DNA from: Chitinophagaceae bacterium
GTDB lineage: Bacteria; Bacteroidota; Bacteroidia; Chitinophagales; Chitinophagaceae
NCBI GenBank assembly: GCA_019638595.1
Contig: JAHBTJ010000039.1
Span: 1 to 34,775 of the forward strand
Reading direction: 5' to 3'
DNA length: 34,775 nucleotides
Shown: piece after piece, positions 15,347 through 23,900 of the stretch
Layout of the letters: each line of letters opens with the position of its first letter
How positions within the stretch are numbered: position 1 is the first letter of the stretch
The notes under the pieces: model-generated
What the model was told of the DNA's origin: nothing
Database searches by the model: none
What the model saw: the letters and a program-made list of their open reading frames with translations, nothing else
Translations under genes and position numbers: made by a program

Positions 15347-17242
15347 ATGTTGAAACAGTTTGCATCACTCAGTTTATACCTATTTCTGTTTTGCGGTAAG
15401 TTAAGTGCGGCAACCGACAGTATTATTTTTAACCCGGCAGCATCTCCGGTAGCCATGCGACCCTATTTCGGTATTGCAGAAGATGGCAGAGCCGTTTATA
15501 CCCCCGACACCCTTTTTGCCAACCCCGGACTGTTTACATCCATTGCAGGTTTTAAGTCCGAAAAACCCGGCAGTGTCTTTTGGCTCTTTACCCGCATCAA
15601 AAGCCCGGATGCAGCTGATGCAGCCCTGTCGTTTCAACACCTTACCTATGCCGATCTGTATATTATGCCGGACACGCCGGGCGCGGTAGCCACACACCAA
15701 CGGGCGGGCGCTTTCAGGCCGGCAGAACAAATAAATCCCGGCGACAGCCGGTTTCATTTTCAACTGAGGCTGGATGCAGGTATCACATACCGGGTGCTTA
15801 TCCGCAGCCGCCACACCAAGCAATACCAGCCTGTATTTAATTTTGAGCTGAACGACCTCTATCGTTTTACCAGGGCCAGGCAGCAGCGGGAACTGGTAGA
15901 TTTCTGGTTCCAGGGAGCTGCATTGCTGTTATTGCTATACGTGCTGATCACCTGGGCTATCACCCGCTACCGGCCCTACCTGTGGCTGGGTGTTTTCATA
16001 ACCGGGCTGATGCTGTACAATCTTGCGCTGAACCGTTATCTTATCGACTGGTTTTTTCCCTCGAACCCCGACTTTGGCTGGCGGTTTACCATTCACTTTT
16101 TGCACCTTGCTTTGGCAGGGCTTTATCTGCTGATACTGGACTTTTGGAAAGTGAAAGAAAAAAATCAGCAGTTGTATCGCCTGGGCAAAGCTGTTTTATA
16201 CGCCATCCTGCTGCTTTCCATATTGTCGTTTCTTATTCATCATTACACCGGCAATTTTAGAATAATGAGCCAGGTGAACGGCTGCTTTTTTATTATACAG
16301 GTTGTCTATCTGTTGCGTGTGCTGCTGCTGTGGAAAAGCCTTGATAAGCAGGAGCGGTTTTTAGCTTACGGTGTTATTCTTTACCTGGTGGTAGCCCTGT
16401 TTGTTACGCTCGCGCTGTTTGTTGTCGGCGAGGCTGCATTTAGTTCATTTGCTATCCTGTCAGGCAGTCTGCTGGTATCGGTAAGCCTGCTTTTTTTAAC
16501 CGGTATCAACGGCAAGCTCTGGCAAAATGAAAAAGATAAAACGCTGTACCTGGCACAGCTTACCCAACTGCAGCAACACCAGAACCAGCTTTTGGAAGAA
16601 AGCGTAACCGAGCGCACGCTTGAGCTGAACCACCGGAACAGGCATATTGAATTGCTGATGAATGAGCTGAACCATCGCGTAAAAAACAACCTGCAGTTGC
16701 TGTACAGTCTTAACAGCCTGCAACTGGCGGGCAGCAAGGATGGATACGCCGGCAGTATACTGAAGGATAATGTAGCCCGTATCAAAGCCATGATGCTGGT
16801 CAACGACAGCCTTAATCCCGGTAACAACCCGGGCAATAAAACCATTTTGCCGGCAACATTTATTGCCGACATCGTTGAGCATTCTAAAAAAATGTTTGCA
16901 CAATCGGCGCCGGTTGATATCAGGCTTACGATAGATGACACTTTGATCCTGGATGCAACAACCGGCTTATGCCTGGGACTGATCGTTACCGAGCTTATTA
17001 CTAATTCTTATAAGCACGCTTTTGTGGAGCAGCCACAACCGCAGATAAGCATTGAGATCCTGAACGCGGATAACCACTGGAAAATGAATTACCGCGACAA
17101 CGGTAAAGGCATCAGCATTCAGCCGGGTAATACTTTTGGACTGACCCTTATTGCTGACCTCACCCGCCAGCTTAAGGGGCATTATGGTATCAGCCGGCAC
17201 AACGGCTTTAGTTATTTTCTCAACTTTCCCAACCTGGTATAA
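15347..17242 (+). CDS. 7TM-DISM sensor histidine kinase (HisKA_2 type)
   Basis: 631 residues. A signal peptide ('LYLFLFCGKLSA') leads into a periplasmic 7TMR-DISMED2-like domain (about 30-180: 'GSVFWLFTRIKSPDAADA', 'DLYIMPDTPGAV', 'YRVLIRSRHTKQYQP'). Seven or so hydrophobic helices follow between about 187 and 386. After a short coiled linker comes a HisKA_2 dimerisation domain with His443 in 'MNELNHRVKNNLQLLYSL', and an HATPase domain with N-box 'IVTELITNSYKHAF' and G-box 'YRDNGKGIS', 'TFGLTLIADL'. Family members sense small carbohydrate-like or other ligands at the periplasmic domain. The stop codon directly abuts the ATG of the response regulator, so they form one operon. Confidence 0.93.
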   Translation: MLKQFASLSLYLFLFCGKLSAATDSIIFNPAASPVAMRPYFGIAEDGRAVYTPDTLFANPGLFTSIAGFKSEKPGSVFWLFTRIKSPDAADAALSFQHLTYADLYIMPDTPGAVATHQRAGAFRPAEQINPGDSRFHFQLRLDAGITYRVLIRSRHTKQYQPVFNFELNDLYRFTRARQQRELVDFWFQGAALLLLLYVLITWAITRYRPYLWLGVFITGLMLYNLALNRYLIDWFFPSNPDFGWRFTIHFLHLALAGLYLLILDFWKVKEKNQQLYRLGKAVLYAILLLSILSFLIHHYTGNFRIMSQVNGCFFIIQVVYLLRVLLLWKSLDKQERFLAYGVILYLVVALFVTLALFVVGEAAFSSFAILSGSLLVSVSLLFLTGINGKLWQNEKDKTLYLAQLTQLQQHQNQLLEESVTERTLELNHRNRHIELLMNELNHRVKNNLQLLYSLNSLQLAGSKDGYAGSILKDNVARIKAMMLVNDSLNPGNNPGNKTILPATFIADIVEHSKKMFAQSAPVDIRLTIDDTLILDATTGLCLGLIVTELITNSYKHAFVEQPQPQISIEILNADNHWKMNYRDNGKGISIQPGNTFGLTLIADLTRQLKGHYGISRHNGFSYFLNFPNLV

Positions 17243-17851
17243 ATGCGCATACTCATTATTGAAGACGAAATTATCATAGCCCGGTTTATAGAGCAGCAGC
17301 TCACCGCCAACTTTGGGTGCAGCACCGCTATCGCCCTTAACCAAAAAGAAGTTGAAGATACCATGCCCCGGTTCTTACCCCACCTTATTTTATGCGATAT
17401 AAACCTGAAAGAGGAGAGAGACGGTATTACACTGGTAGAAAACCTGCGGCAGCAATTTGTGTTTGAAGTGATTTTTATAACCTCTTACCAATCCAAAGCG
17501 ATTATTGAGCGGGCATTGCTGTACCAGCCTTTGAATTACATTATTAAACCGGTGGATGAAGCGGCTGTTTTTGCGGCCTTAAAGCTGGCATGGCCGCTGA
17601 TTGAAGCCAATAAAAAATTAGGCAGGATCTGTGATACTACACCGCTTCATCAAATGCTCAGCCAGACCGAACGGAAGATCATCCGGCTGATTTTACAGAA
17701 CAAAACAAGCCGGGAAATAGCCTCCCTCCTGTTTTTAAGTCCTTATACCATTAAAAACCACCGCCACAGCATTTGCCGTAAGCTGGGTTTGAAAGATGGT
17801 AATAATGCCCTGCTTAAGTGGGCTATACAGTATAAAGAGTGGCTGAGGTAG
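17243..17851 (+). CDS. Response regulator, receiver plus LuxR-type HTH
   Basis: 202 residues beginning immediately after the kinase stop (TAAATG). Receiver domain 1-120 with Glu7/Asp8, phospho-acceptor Asp52 in 'LILCDINLKEERDG', Thr80 and Lys102 in 'YIIKPVDEAA'. The C-terminal LuxR/GerE-like helix-turn-helix (about 135-200) contains 'LSQTERKIIRLILQNKTS', 'EIASLLFLSPYTIKNHRH' and 'ICRKLGLKDGNNAL'. It is the cognate output of the 7TM kinase. Target genes are unknown; neither neighbour shows an obvious shared operator. Confidence 0.94.
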   Translation: MRILIIEDEIIIARFIEQQLTANFGCSTAIALNQKEVEDTMPRFLPHLILCDINLKEERDGITLVENLRQQFVFEVIFITSYQSKAIIERALLYQPLNYIIKPVDEAAVFAALKLAWPLIEANKKLGRICDTTPLHQMLSQTERKIIRLILQNKTSREIASLLFLSPYTIKNHRHSICRKLGLKDGNNALLKWAIQYKEWLR

Positions 17852-17961
17852 TTTGAGTTAAGGCAGTAAAATAGGTTAGCAGTAATGGTGCAAGGGCAAA
17901 TGCTTCATACTCAAAGTAACCGTACTTTTATATGTTATGCCCTTCCGGCTGAGGTGCATTT

Positions 17962-18080
17962 CAGGGTGCATTCCAAATTGTCGCGCCTTGTATAATTTTC
18001 CGGTCGGTGAGACACCGACTGGTAGCGGACGCTACAGGCGGGTGTCGTCACCCGCCTGCGACAATTTGGAATGCACCCTG
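17962..18080. repeat. 119-bp multi-hairpin element with perfect 23-bp terminal inverted repeat
   Basis: The left arm 17962-17984 (from CAGGGTGCATTCC) and the right arm 18058-18080 are exact reverse complements. Inside lie three hairpins: GTCGGTG/CACCGAC at 18003-18019 with loop AGA, GTAGC/GCTAC at 18022-18035 with loop GGAC, and CAGGCGGGTG/CACCCGCCTG at 18035-18058 with loop TCGT. The last two and the outer stem are contiguous with no spare bases. The layout resembles a REP/MITE-type element or a structured RNA. It lies 54 bp upstream of the sigma gene. No target-site duplication is clear. Confidence 0.8.
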
Positions 18081-18133
18081 CGTTTCATTACCTCTATTTT
18101 TACTAATTTTATTGCTCAAAACTAATACTGCAA

Positions 18134-18730
18134 TTGCCGGGAGAAAACAACCACGACGATTTTTTGCTGATACAGCGCTTGCGCCAAAATGATGCCGCGG
18201 CATATATTGAATTATATAACAGGTATCATGTAAAAATGTATAACTGGCTGATCCGCTTTGTAAAGCTGCCGGACCTGGCAGAAGATATTATCCAGGAAAC
18301 CTTTTTAAAAATATGGGAAATACGGCATCGCCTTCAGCCGCAGCAGTCTTTTCCAGCCTACCTGTATCGTATAAGCCGTAATAAGGCCTTTAAGCTGCTG
18401 AAAAAAATTTCGAGGGATGAAAAGCTGCGCAGCAGGATATTGATCCGGTCTGCTGTTGAGGTTAACGACCCGGAGAAAAACTTTCAATGGCAGCAATACC
18501 AGCAGTTGCTGGATAATGCCATCAACCGGTTACCGGCACAAAGGCAAAAAGTATTTAAGCTGTGCCGTCACAATAATAAAACTTACGATGAAGTGGCAAA
18601 TGATCTGGGTATTTCGCGCAATACCGTAAAGGAGCACATGATCAAGGCCATGCAGGACATCCGGCAATACTTCTACCGGTATGATGAGATCACCCTTATC
18701 CTGTTATTTTGCAGCGCAGTTATTTTTTAA
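18134..18730 (+). CDS. ECF sigma factor of the FecI/SusCD-linked type
   Basis: 198 residues. Region 2 spans about 22-65 ('LYNRYHVKMYNWLIRF', 'DLAEDIIQETFLKIWEIR'), region 4 about 130-185 ('LPAQRQKVFKLCRHNNKT', 'VANDLGISRNTVKEHMIKAM'). It ends with a hydrophobic tail 'ITLILLFCSAVIF', frequent in this Bacteroidota sigma family. No in-frame ATG lies near the start: the frame opens at 18107 and the only good start is TTG at 18134, so translation may be weak. It should direct transcription of the FecR-SusC-SusD genes downstream when released by FecR. The last 11 bases overlap the convergent PIN toxin gene. Normally the anti-sigma gene follows directly; here a toxin-antitoxin pair separates them. 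Confidence 0.93.
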   Translation: MPGENNHDDFLLIQRLRQNDAAAYIELYNRYHVKMYNWLIRFVKLPDLAEDIIQETFLKIWEIRHRLQPQQSFPAYLYRISRNKAFKLLKKISRDEKLRSRILIRSAVEVNDPEKNFQWQQYQQLLDNAINRLPAQRQKVFKLCRHNNKTYDEVANDLGISRNTVKEHMIKAMQDIRQYFYRYDEITLILLFCSAVIF

Positions 18731-19136
18731 ACCTTTGAAGATAGCTTTCTGTATCCATTACCGGAATTAATGCATTTTTAAAGTCTTTTTCATTTCGCGT
18801 AATGATCACATCACAGTTTGTTGCAATGGCGCTGAAATACTGCATAGCATCTTCAAAGTCTTTAAAGCCGGAATTGATCGCTTTTTCAATTACTTTATCA
18901 TCCATAATTGATATGCTGCAAATCAACTTGAATTTCCTCATCTTTTCAAGTGCAACTTTAGCATTTTCATATTTTGAGAGCAGGTAGTAAGTATTTGAAA
19001 CTGAACCTGGAGAAGTATACACTTTAATTTTCTTTTGGTCTGCTAAAGTCAGGATTTTTGCCGCCGGCTCATAGAAACTTTCTCTTTCTCCAAGAAAGTC
19101 AATAACAATATTTGTATCCAAAAAGATCCGCTGCAT
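18720..19136 (-). CDS. PIN-domain ribonuclease toxin (VapC-like)
   Basis: 138 residues spanning one PIN domain. The acidic active-site residues are visible: Asp7 in 'FLDTNIVIDF', Asp96 in 'FEDAMQYFSAI' and Asp109 in 'CDVIITRNEKDF' (Asp118 close by). PIN toxins cleave RNA, usually tRNA or rRNA, in a metal-dependent way and are held by the antitoxin. The gene starts 2 bp after the antitoxin stop, the normal antitoxin-toxin order. Its 3' end overlaps the end of the sigma gene by 11 bp in convergent orientation. The pair is oriented against the sigma-FecR-SusCD locus it sits in. Confidence 0.9.
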   Translation of the reverse strand: MQRIFLDTNIVIDFLGERESFYEPAAKILTLADQKKIKVYTSPGSVSNTYYLLSKYENAKVALEKMRKFKLICSISIMDDKVIEKAINSGFKDFEDAMQYFSAIATNCDVIITRNEKDFKNALIPVMDTESYLQRFKK

Positions 19137-19138
19137 CT

Positions 19139-19393
19139 CTATTGATATTTTTTGTCTAAAAAGTCAAGGTATTTTTCTCTTGCTTTTTTGTCATCAATGT
19201 TTGCAGGGATACTTTTTCCACTGGAGATACTTTTTACAAATGGCGAAATCTCAAAGTCATTATTTTGATCACTTGTTAATGAATCAAGATAGTTTTCTAT
19301 TAATCCTGATAAGCTTATTTTTTTATTTGAAGCGTACCGCTTGGCACGCTCAATCACCGTTTCGTTTAGCTTTAATGTTAATTTACTATCCAT
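19139..19393 (-). CDS. Antitoxin of the PIN toxin (DUF6364-like, ribbon-helix-helix-type)
   Basis: 84 residues from the ATG at 19393. Longer readings to 19549 run through noncoding upstream sequence and are rejected. The N-terminus 'MDSKLTLKLNETVIERAKRY' followed by 'SNKKISLSGLIENYLDSL' is the DUF6364-type antitoxin pattern: a short beta strand and two helices that would dimerise and bind DNA. The C-terminal half 'KSIPANIDDKKAREKYLDFL' should wrap the toxin. Two copies of TACGTATA upstream (19409-19439) are the likely operator for autoregulation. DNA binding is inferred from the family. Confidence 0.85.
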   Translation of the reverse strand: MDSKLTLKLNETVIERAKRYASNKKISLSGLIENYLDSLTSDQNNDFEISPFVKSISSGKSIPANIDDKKAREKYLDFLDKKYQ

Positions 19394-19408
19394 ACCGCAT
19401 ACATTTAA

Positions 19409-19439
19409 TACGTATAAATATACAAATTTTGTACGTATA
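19409..19439 (-). promoter_or_regulatory. Tandem TACGTATA repeats, likely antitoxin operator
   Basis: TACGTATA occurs at 19409-19416 and 19432-19439, 23 bp apart start to start (about two helical turns), 16 to 46 bp upstream of the antitoxin ATG. Each contains the self-complementary TACGTA. Such spacing suits a pair of ribbon-helix-helix dimers. Inference from position. Confidence 0.45.
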
Positions 19440-19599
19440 TTATAGGTTGGTTGATCAATGATTACAGTTACAAGCGCAACCTGGAACCTGCAACCAGCAC
19501 ACACAAACTTCAAACTATAAACCCGAAACTTTTTTTTGCCCCCACCCACCCTTCCGTCTCTTTCAGGGATTTATATAGTAAACAGGGTTATCCCAACGG

Positions 19600-20829
19600 A
19601 TGAAAAAAGACAGCACATATTACCGGGAGCTGATGCTCCGTTACCTTGATAACAGGTGCACGCGGGAAGAAGTGGAGGAAATACTCGACTATACCGGCAA
19701 AGACGGTTCCAACCGCCTGCTGCTTGAACAATTGCAGGCTACCTATAAAGCTTCCCTGCAGGAAGGCGGTTTGCCGGAAACTGCCGGATGGAGTAACCGC
19801 ATAAGAATGGAGCTGCTGAAAAAGGTAAGTGCCGGCGCTTTTGTTCCCTTTTATAAAAAACGATCCTTCCATGCCGCCGCGGCAGTTATTTTACTATTGC
19901 TTTTTACAGGCATATTTTTTTATGTTAGCAACAGCCGCCAAACAACGCCTCCTCCTGTGGCAACTGAAAGAAAGGGCAGCATTATAGTACCCGGGGGAGA
20001 CAGGGCTACACTGACGCTGGCAGATGGCGCTGTAATTGATTTAAATGAAGCAGGGAACGGGGATGTAGCGCTTCAGGGAAATGTGAAAGTGATAAAAACG
20101 GGAGGAAAAATAAATTATACATCGGGCAATACCGGCAGCAACGCAGTAGTATATAATACAATTACTACACCCCGTGGAGGACAGTATGCCGTGGTATTGG
20201 CCGACGGCAGCAAAATATGGCTGAATGCAGCATCCTCCCTTCGGTTTCCCACATCCTTTAACGGCGCTGACAGGAAAGTGGAGCTGACCGGCGAAGGTTA
20301 TTTTGAGATCGCCCAAAGCAAATTACCCGGTGGAAAAAAACAACCGTTTTATGTAACAATCAATACTGCATCCGGCAAGGGGGGCATTGTTGAAGTGCTG
20401 GGCACACATTTTAATATAATGGCCTACGATGAAGAAGGAGAGATCAATACCACCCTGCTGGAAGGCGCTGTAAAATTAAACATGCAGGAAAAAAATGTGC
20501 AGTTGCGGCCCGGCCAGCAGGTGCATGTAACAAAAGCAGGCCAACAAATAAAAGTATTGACTGATGTGGATATTGAAAGTGTTACGGCATGGAAGAATGG
20601 CGAGTTCAGGTTCGACAATACGGATGTAAAAGCCATTATGAGGCAAATAGGGCGGTGGTATGATATCAGTATTACTTACGATAAAAATGTTCCTGAAATA
20701 GGGCTTTCGGGAAAAATTAAGCGGGAAAATAATATAGAACAGTTGCTGGAAATACTGGAAGCCACTCATAAAGTCCGCTTCAGGATAGACGGGAAGCATG
20801 TATTTGTAACGCCTTACGAAAAACAATAA
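19600..20829 (+). CDS. FecR-family anti-sigma factor
   Basis: 409 residues. The cytoplasmic N-terminal part (1-88) should bind the sigma factor. A single membrane helix 'AAAVILLLLFTGIFFYV' lies at about 91-107. The periplasmic FecR domain (about 185-290) starts at 'TTPRGGQYAVVLADGSKIWL', followed by 'TGEGYFEIAQS' and 'GTHFNIMAYDEEGEINTTLL'. The C-terminal ~75 residues ('FRFDNTDVKAIMRQIGRWYD') form the DUF4974-type STN-like domain that contacts the SusC signalling domain. The gene lies after the inserted toxin-antitoxin pair. Its 5' region has a T run and C-rich tract (19530-19562) and TATATAGTA (19572-19580), possibly its own ECF-dependent promoter. Confidence 0.95.
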   Translation: MKKDSTYYRELMLRYLDNRCTREEVEEILDYTGKDGSNRLLLEQLQATYKASLQEGGLPETAGWSNRIRMELLKKVSAGAFVPFYKKRSFHAAAAVILLLLFTGIFFYVSNSRQTTPPPVATERKGSIIVPGGDRATLTLADGAVIDLNEAGNGDVALQGNVKVIKTGGKINYTSGNTGSNAVVYNTITTPRGGQYAVVLADGSKIWLNAASSLRFPTSFNGADRKVELTGEGYFEIAQSKLPGGKKQPFYVTINTASGKGGIVEVLGTHFNIMAYDEEGEINTTLLEGAVKLNMQEKNVQLRPGQQVHVTKAGQQIKVLTDVDIESVTAWKNGEFRFDNTDVKAIMRQIGRWYDISITYDKNVPEIGLSGKIKRENNIEQLLEILEATHKVRFRIDGKHVFVTPYEKQ

Positions 20830-20877
20830 AAGCTTTCATTGCATAACCAAAACTGTAATTGATATGAAAAAGAAGTA

Positions 20878-20964
20878 ATGTACCTGGAAGCCGAAAGCAA
20901 AACCGGAAATGCGGTCAACATTCCCGGCGATTTGATCGGGCTGTTCAAAAAATTCAAACTGTGA
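20878..20964 (+). CDS. Possible small ORF or gene remnant between fecR and susC
   Basis: An ATG at 20878 opens 28 codons (MYLEAESKTGNAVNIPG..., ending 'LIGLFKKFKL') with a TGA stop at 20962. It is preceded by a four-codon ATG-AAA-AAG-AAG-TAA whose stop overlaps this ATG. The composition is protein-like, and the end resembles the C-terminus of a small helical protein, but I do not recognise it. It could be a remnant of a displaced gene, a leader peptide for susC, or chance. Confidence 0.25.
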   Translation: MYLEAESKTGNAVNIPGDLIGLFKKFKL

Positions 20965-20998
20965 GACTTAAATTTTTTAACCCAAACATTCCAAATTT

Positions 20999-23900
20999 AT
21001 GGATTCAAGACCGTTTTACCAAGCTCCCGGGCGCTATGGTAAGCCTTTTACTCAAAAGCTGTTGATTATGAAACTGACTGCAGTTTTAATCCTCGCATTC
21101 ACACTTAATCTTAATGCAAAATCTTTTTCACAGAAAGTAAGCATCGCTGAAAAGAACATTTCCCTGGTAAAAGTGTTCAGGCTGATTGAAAAGCAAACCG
21201 GCTACGCTTTTTTCTATGAAAAAAAGATAGTGCAAAAAGCCGGCTCCGTTTCACTCAACATACAAAACATGGAGCTTACCGAGGCATTGAAGATCTGTTT
21301 TAAGGAACAGCCGCTCGTGTATGAAATAAAATATAATACCGTTATTGTAAGAGAAAAGGAACCGCAGCCTGTTCCTTCTGTACGCGATGAAGTTACGCTG
21401 CCCCCGCCCCCCATCACTATACAGGGAAATGTAAAAGATGAAGCGGGTAACCCCCTGGCAGGAGCTTCTGTAAAACTGAAGGGTACGGAGAGGGGTACTA
21501 CAACGGATGCCGATGGCAACTTTATTCTTCAGTTGCCCGATGTTGCGGGAACATTAACGATTTCCTATGTGGGACATGAAACTGTTGAGATACCGGTTTC
21601 AAAAGAAACTTTCCTGCGGATCGTTTTAAAACCGGCAGTTACAAGCTCACAGGAGATAGTGGTGACCGCTTTGGGCATCAAACGCGATAAAAAAGCGCTG
21701 ACTTTCGCCACCGGTGAATTGAAGGGGTCGGATTTTGCCAATTCGAAAGAAACCAACCTGGGTTCGGCGCTTTCTGCAAAGGTTGCCGGCGTTCAGGTAA
21801 CCTCTTCCGCGGCAGGCATGTCAGGCGCTTCCCGTGTTATCATACGCGGAAACTCCTCACTCTCGGGCAACTCACAACCCCTGTATGTTATTGATGGTGT
21901 GCCAATTGATAATTCAAACAGGCGGAGTCTCGGTTCGCAAACCTTTGCTACCGGTGTAGATGGCGGAGACGGCATATCCAATATTAACCCTAATGACATC
22001 GAATCGGTAACTGTGCTGAAAGGACCTAACGGAGCCGCCCTTTACGGGCAATTGGGCGCTAATGGAGTGGTGATCATTACTACCAAATCGGGTTCCCGTA
22101 ACCGTAAGCCCAATATCAGTTACGATGGAAGCTATTCCGTAGGCAATGCGCTGGTGCAGCCGGATTACCAAAATGTGTACGGACAGGGTTTCAATGGCCA
22201 GTTCACATTTTACAGGCAGGCAGATGGCAGTGTAGTGCCTTACGATCCGGCTTTAACCGGTGGCATACCCAAAATGAGTGGCGGCAGGAATCCAACCAGT
22301 CGCGGGAGCTGGGGGCCGAAAATGAATGGGCAGCTTATAGAAGATATGTGGGGAGATACCACCGCTTATTCACCGATAGAAAATCCGTATACCGCTTTCT
22401 TTCAGCCCGAAAAAATGTTGATGAATACGCTGAGCGTTGATGGCGGTGGAGAGAAAACAACGTATTATGCCTCTATTACCAACCTGAATAACGATGGCTT
22501 TCAGCCTACCAATACGCTTAAAAGAAATTCAGCGACCATAAAAATTTCAACAGACATCGCTAAAGGGCTGAACCTGGATGTGAAAGCCAATTATATCAGG
22601 CAGGATGTAGTGAACAGGCCGCACCTGGGCGATGACGGGCAGAACCCGGTATATCGTTTCCTGTATATCCCCAGGAGCCTTAGCATGGACGGGCTCAGGA
22701 GGTATGAATATACTGCCCAGGACATACAAAAAACCCGGGACATTGGTGGCGCAGCGTTCTTTGTAGGCGGAGAAAAAATATTTGAAAGCAACTCCGTTAC
22801 TTCAAATCCCTTCTGGACGATCAATAACAGTCATAACGAAGATCAACGCGATCGCCTGATCGCTTATGCTAAGCTAAGCTATCAACTGGCCAAAGGTATA
22901 AGTGTGCAGGGAAGATATGGAACTGATTTTTACTACGAACGCCAGTATGGCTGGGATGCTGTTGGCACAAGGATACAGCAAACAGGAAGGGTTTTTGAAA
23001 ACAATGTGTATAATAAAGTCGAAAATGCTGATGTGCTGATCACCGCTTCGCGGGATATAGGGGAGTTCTCCTATTTTGTGAACCTCGGGGCCAACCATCA
23101 GAAAAACCGTTATCGCCTTACCGGTAATACAGGCACCCAGTTAAGTATTCCTAAGTTATATGCCATTGGAAAAACACTATTGAACACGCCCGGCCTGGAG
23201 GTGTCCGAATATGATATTAATTCCGTGTACGGTGCAGCCAACTTCGGGTACAGGAATATATATTTCATTGATGTGACTGCTAGGAATGACTGGTCGTCTA
23301 CCCTGCCTGTTAAGAACAACTCGTTTTTCTATCCTTCTGTTGGGGCAAGCGTAATCCTTACAGACGCGCTCAATATCAATAGCGCTTTCCTGGATTATGC
23401 CAAGATACGCGGTTCCTGGGCACAGGCTGGCCGGTCGGGCGACCCTTATAATACAGTAGGTTATTTCGGGTTGAATGCAAATACATTCCAGAACCAGCCG
23501 TTGGCCGGTTATACGGATGTAATTACGGATCCTAACCTGAAGAATGAATTAAAGACTTCTTATGAAGTGGGTGCGGAATTACGGTTTTTGAAAAACAGGT
23601 TATTGATTGATTTCACTTACTATTATTCAATTACCAGCAACCAGATATTACCAATTACCATTGCGCAGTCTACAGGATATAGCACCAAGCTTACCAATTC
23701 CGGTCGTATCCAGAACAAAGGAATTGAGTTGCTGATATCCGGCACGCCAGTTAAGCTGGATAATGGCTTTAAATGGGAATCCAGCTTCAATTTTGCGGCT
23801 AACCGCAACAAGGTGCTGGAGCTTATTGAAGGTGTTACGGAATTCCTTGTGGGTTCAGACAGGAACATCCGCATAACGGCTGTACCCGGTAAACCATTTG

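Noticed and set aside
17937-18125. 62-codon plus-strand frame running through the palindromic element
   Set aside because: It is read through the nested inverted repeats and has no signal or domain; the palindrome, not a protein, explains the sequence.
19461-19535. AACCTG-rich stretch upstream of fecR as a possible CRISPR or tandem repeat
   Set aside because: Only two or three imperfect short repeats (AACCTGGAACCTGCAACC) without regular spacers; ordinary low-complexity intergenic sequence.
19139-19549. Longer 136-codon version of the antitoxin
   Set aside because: The extra 52 codons run through promoter, operator repeats and low-complexity intergenic DNA; the ATG at 19393 gives the normal antitoxin length and N-terminus.
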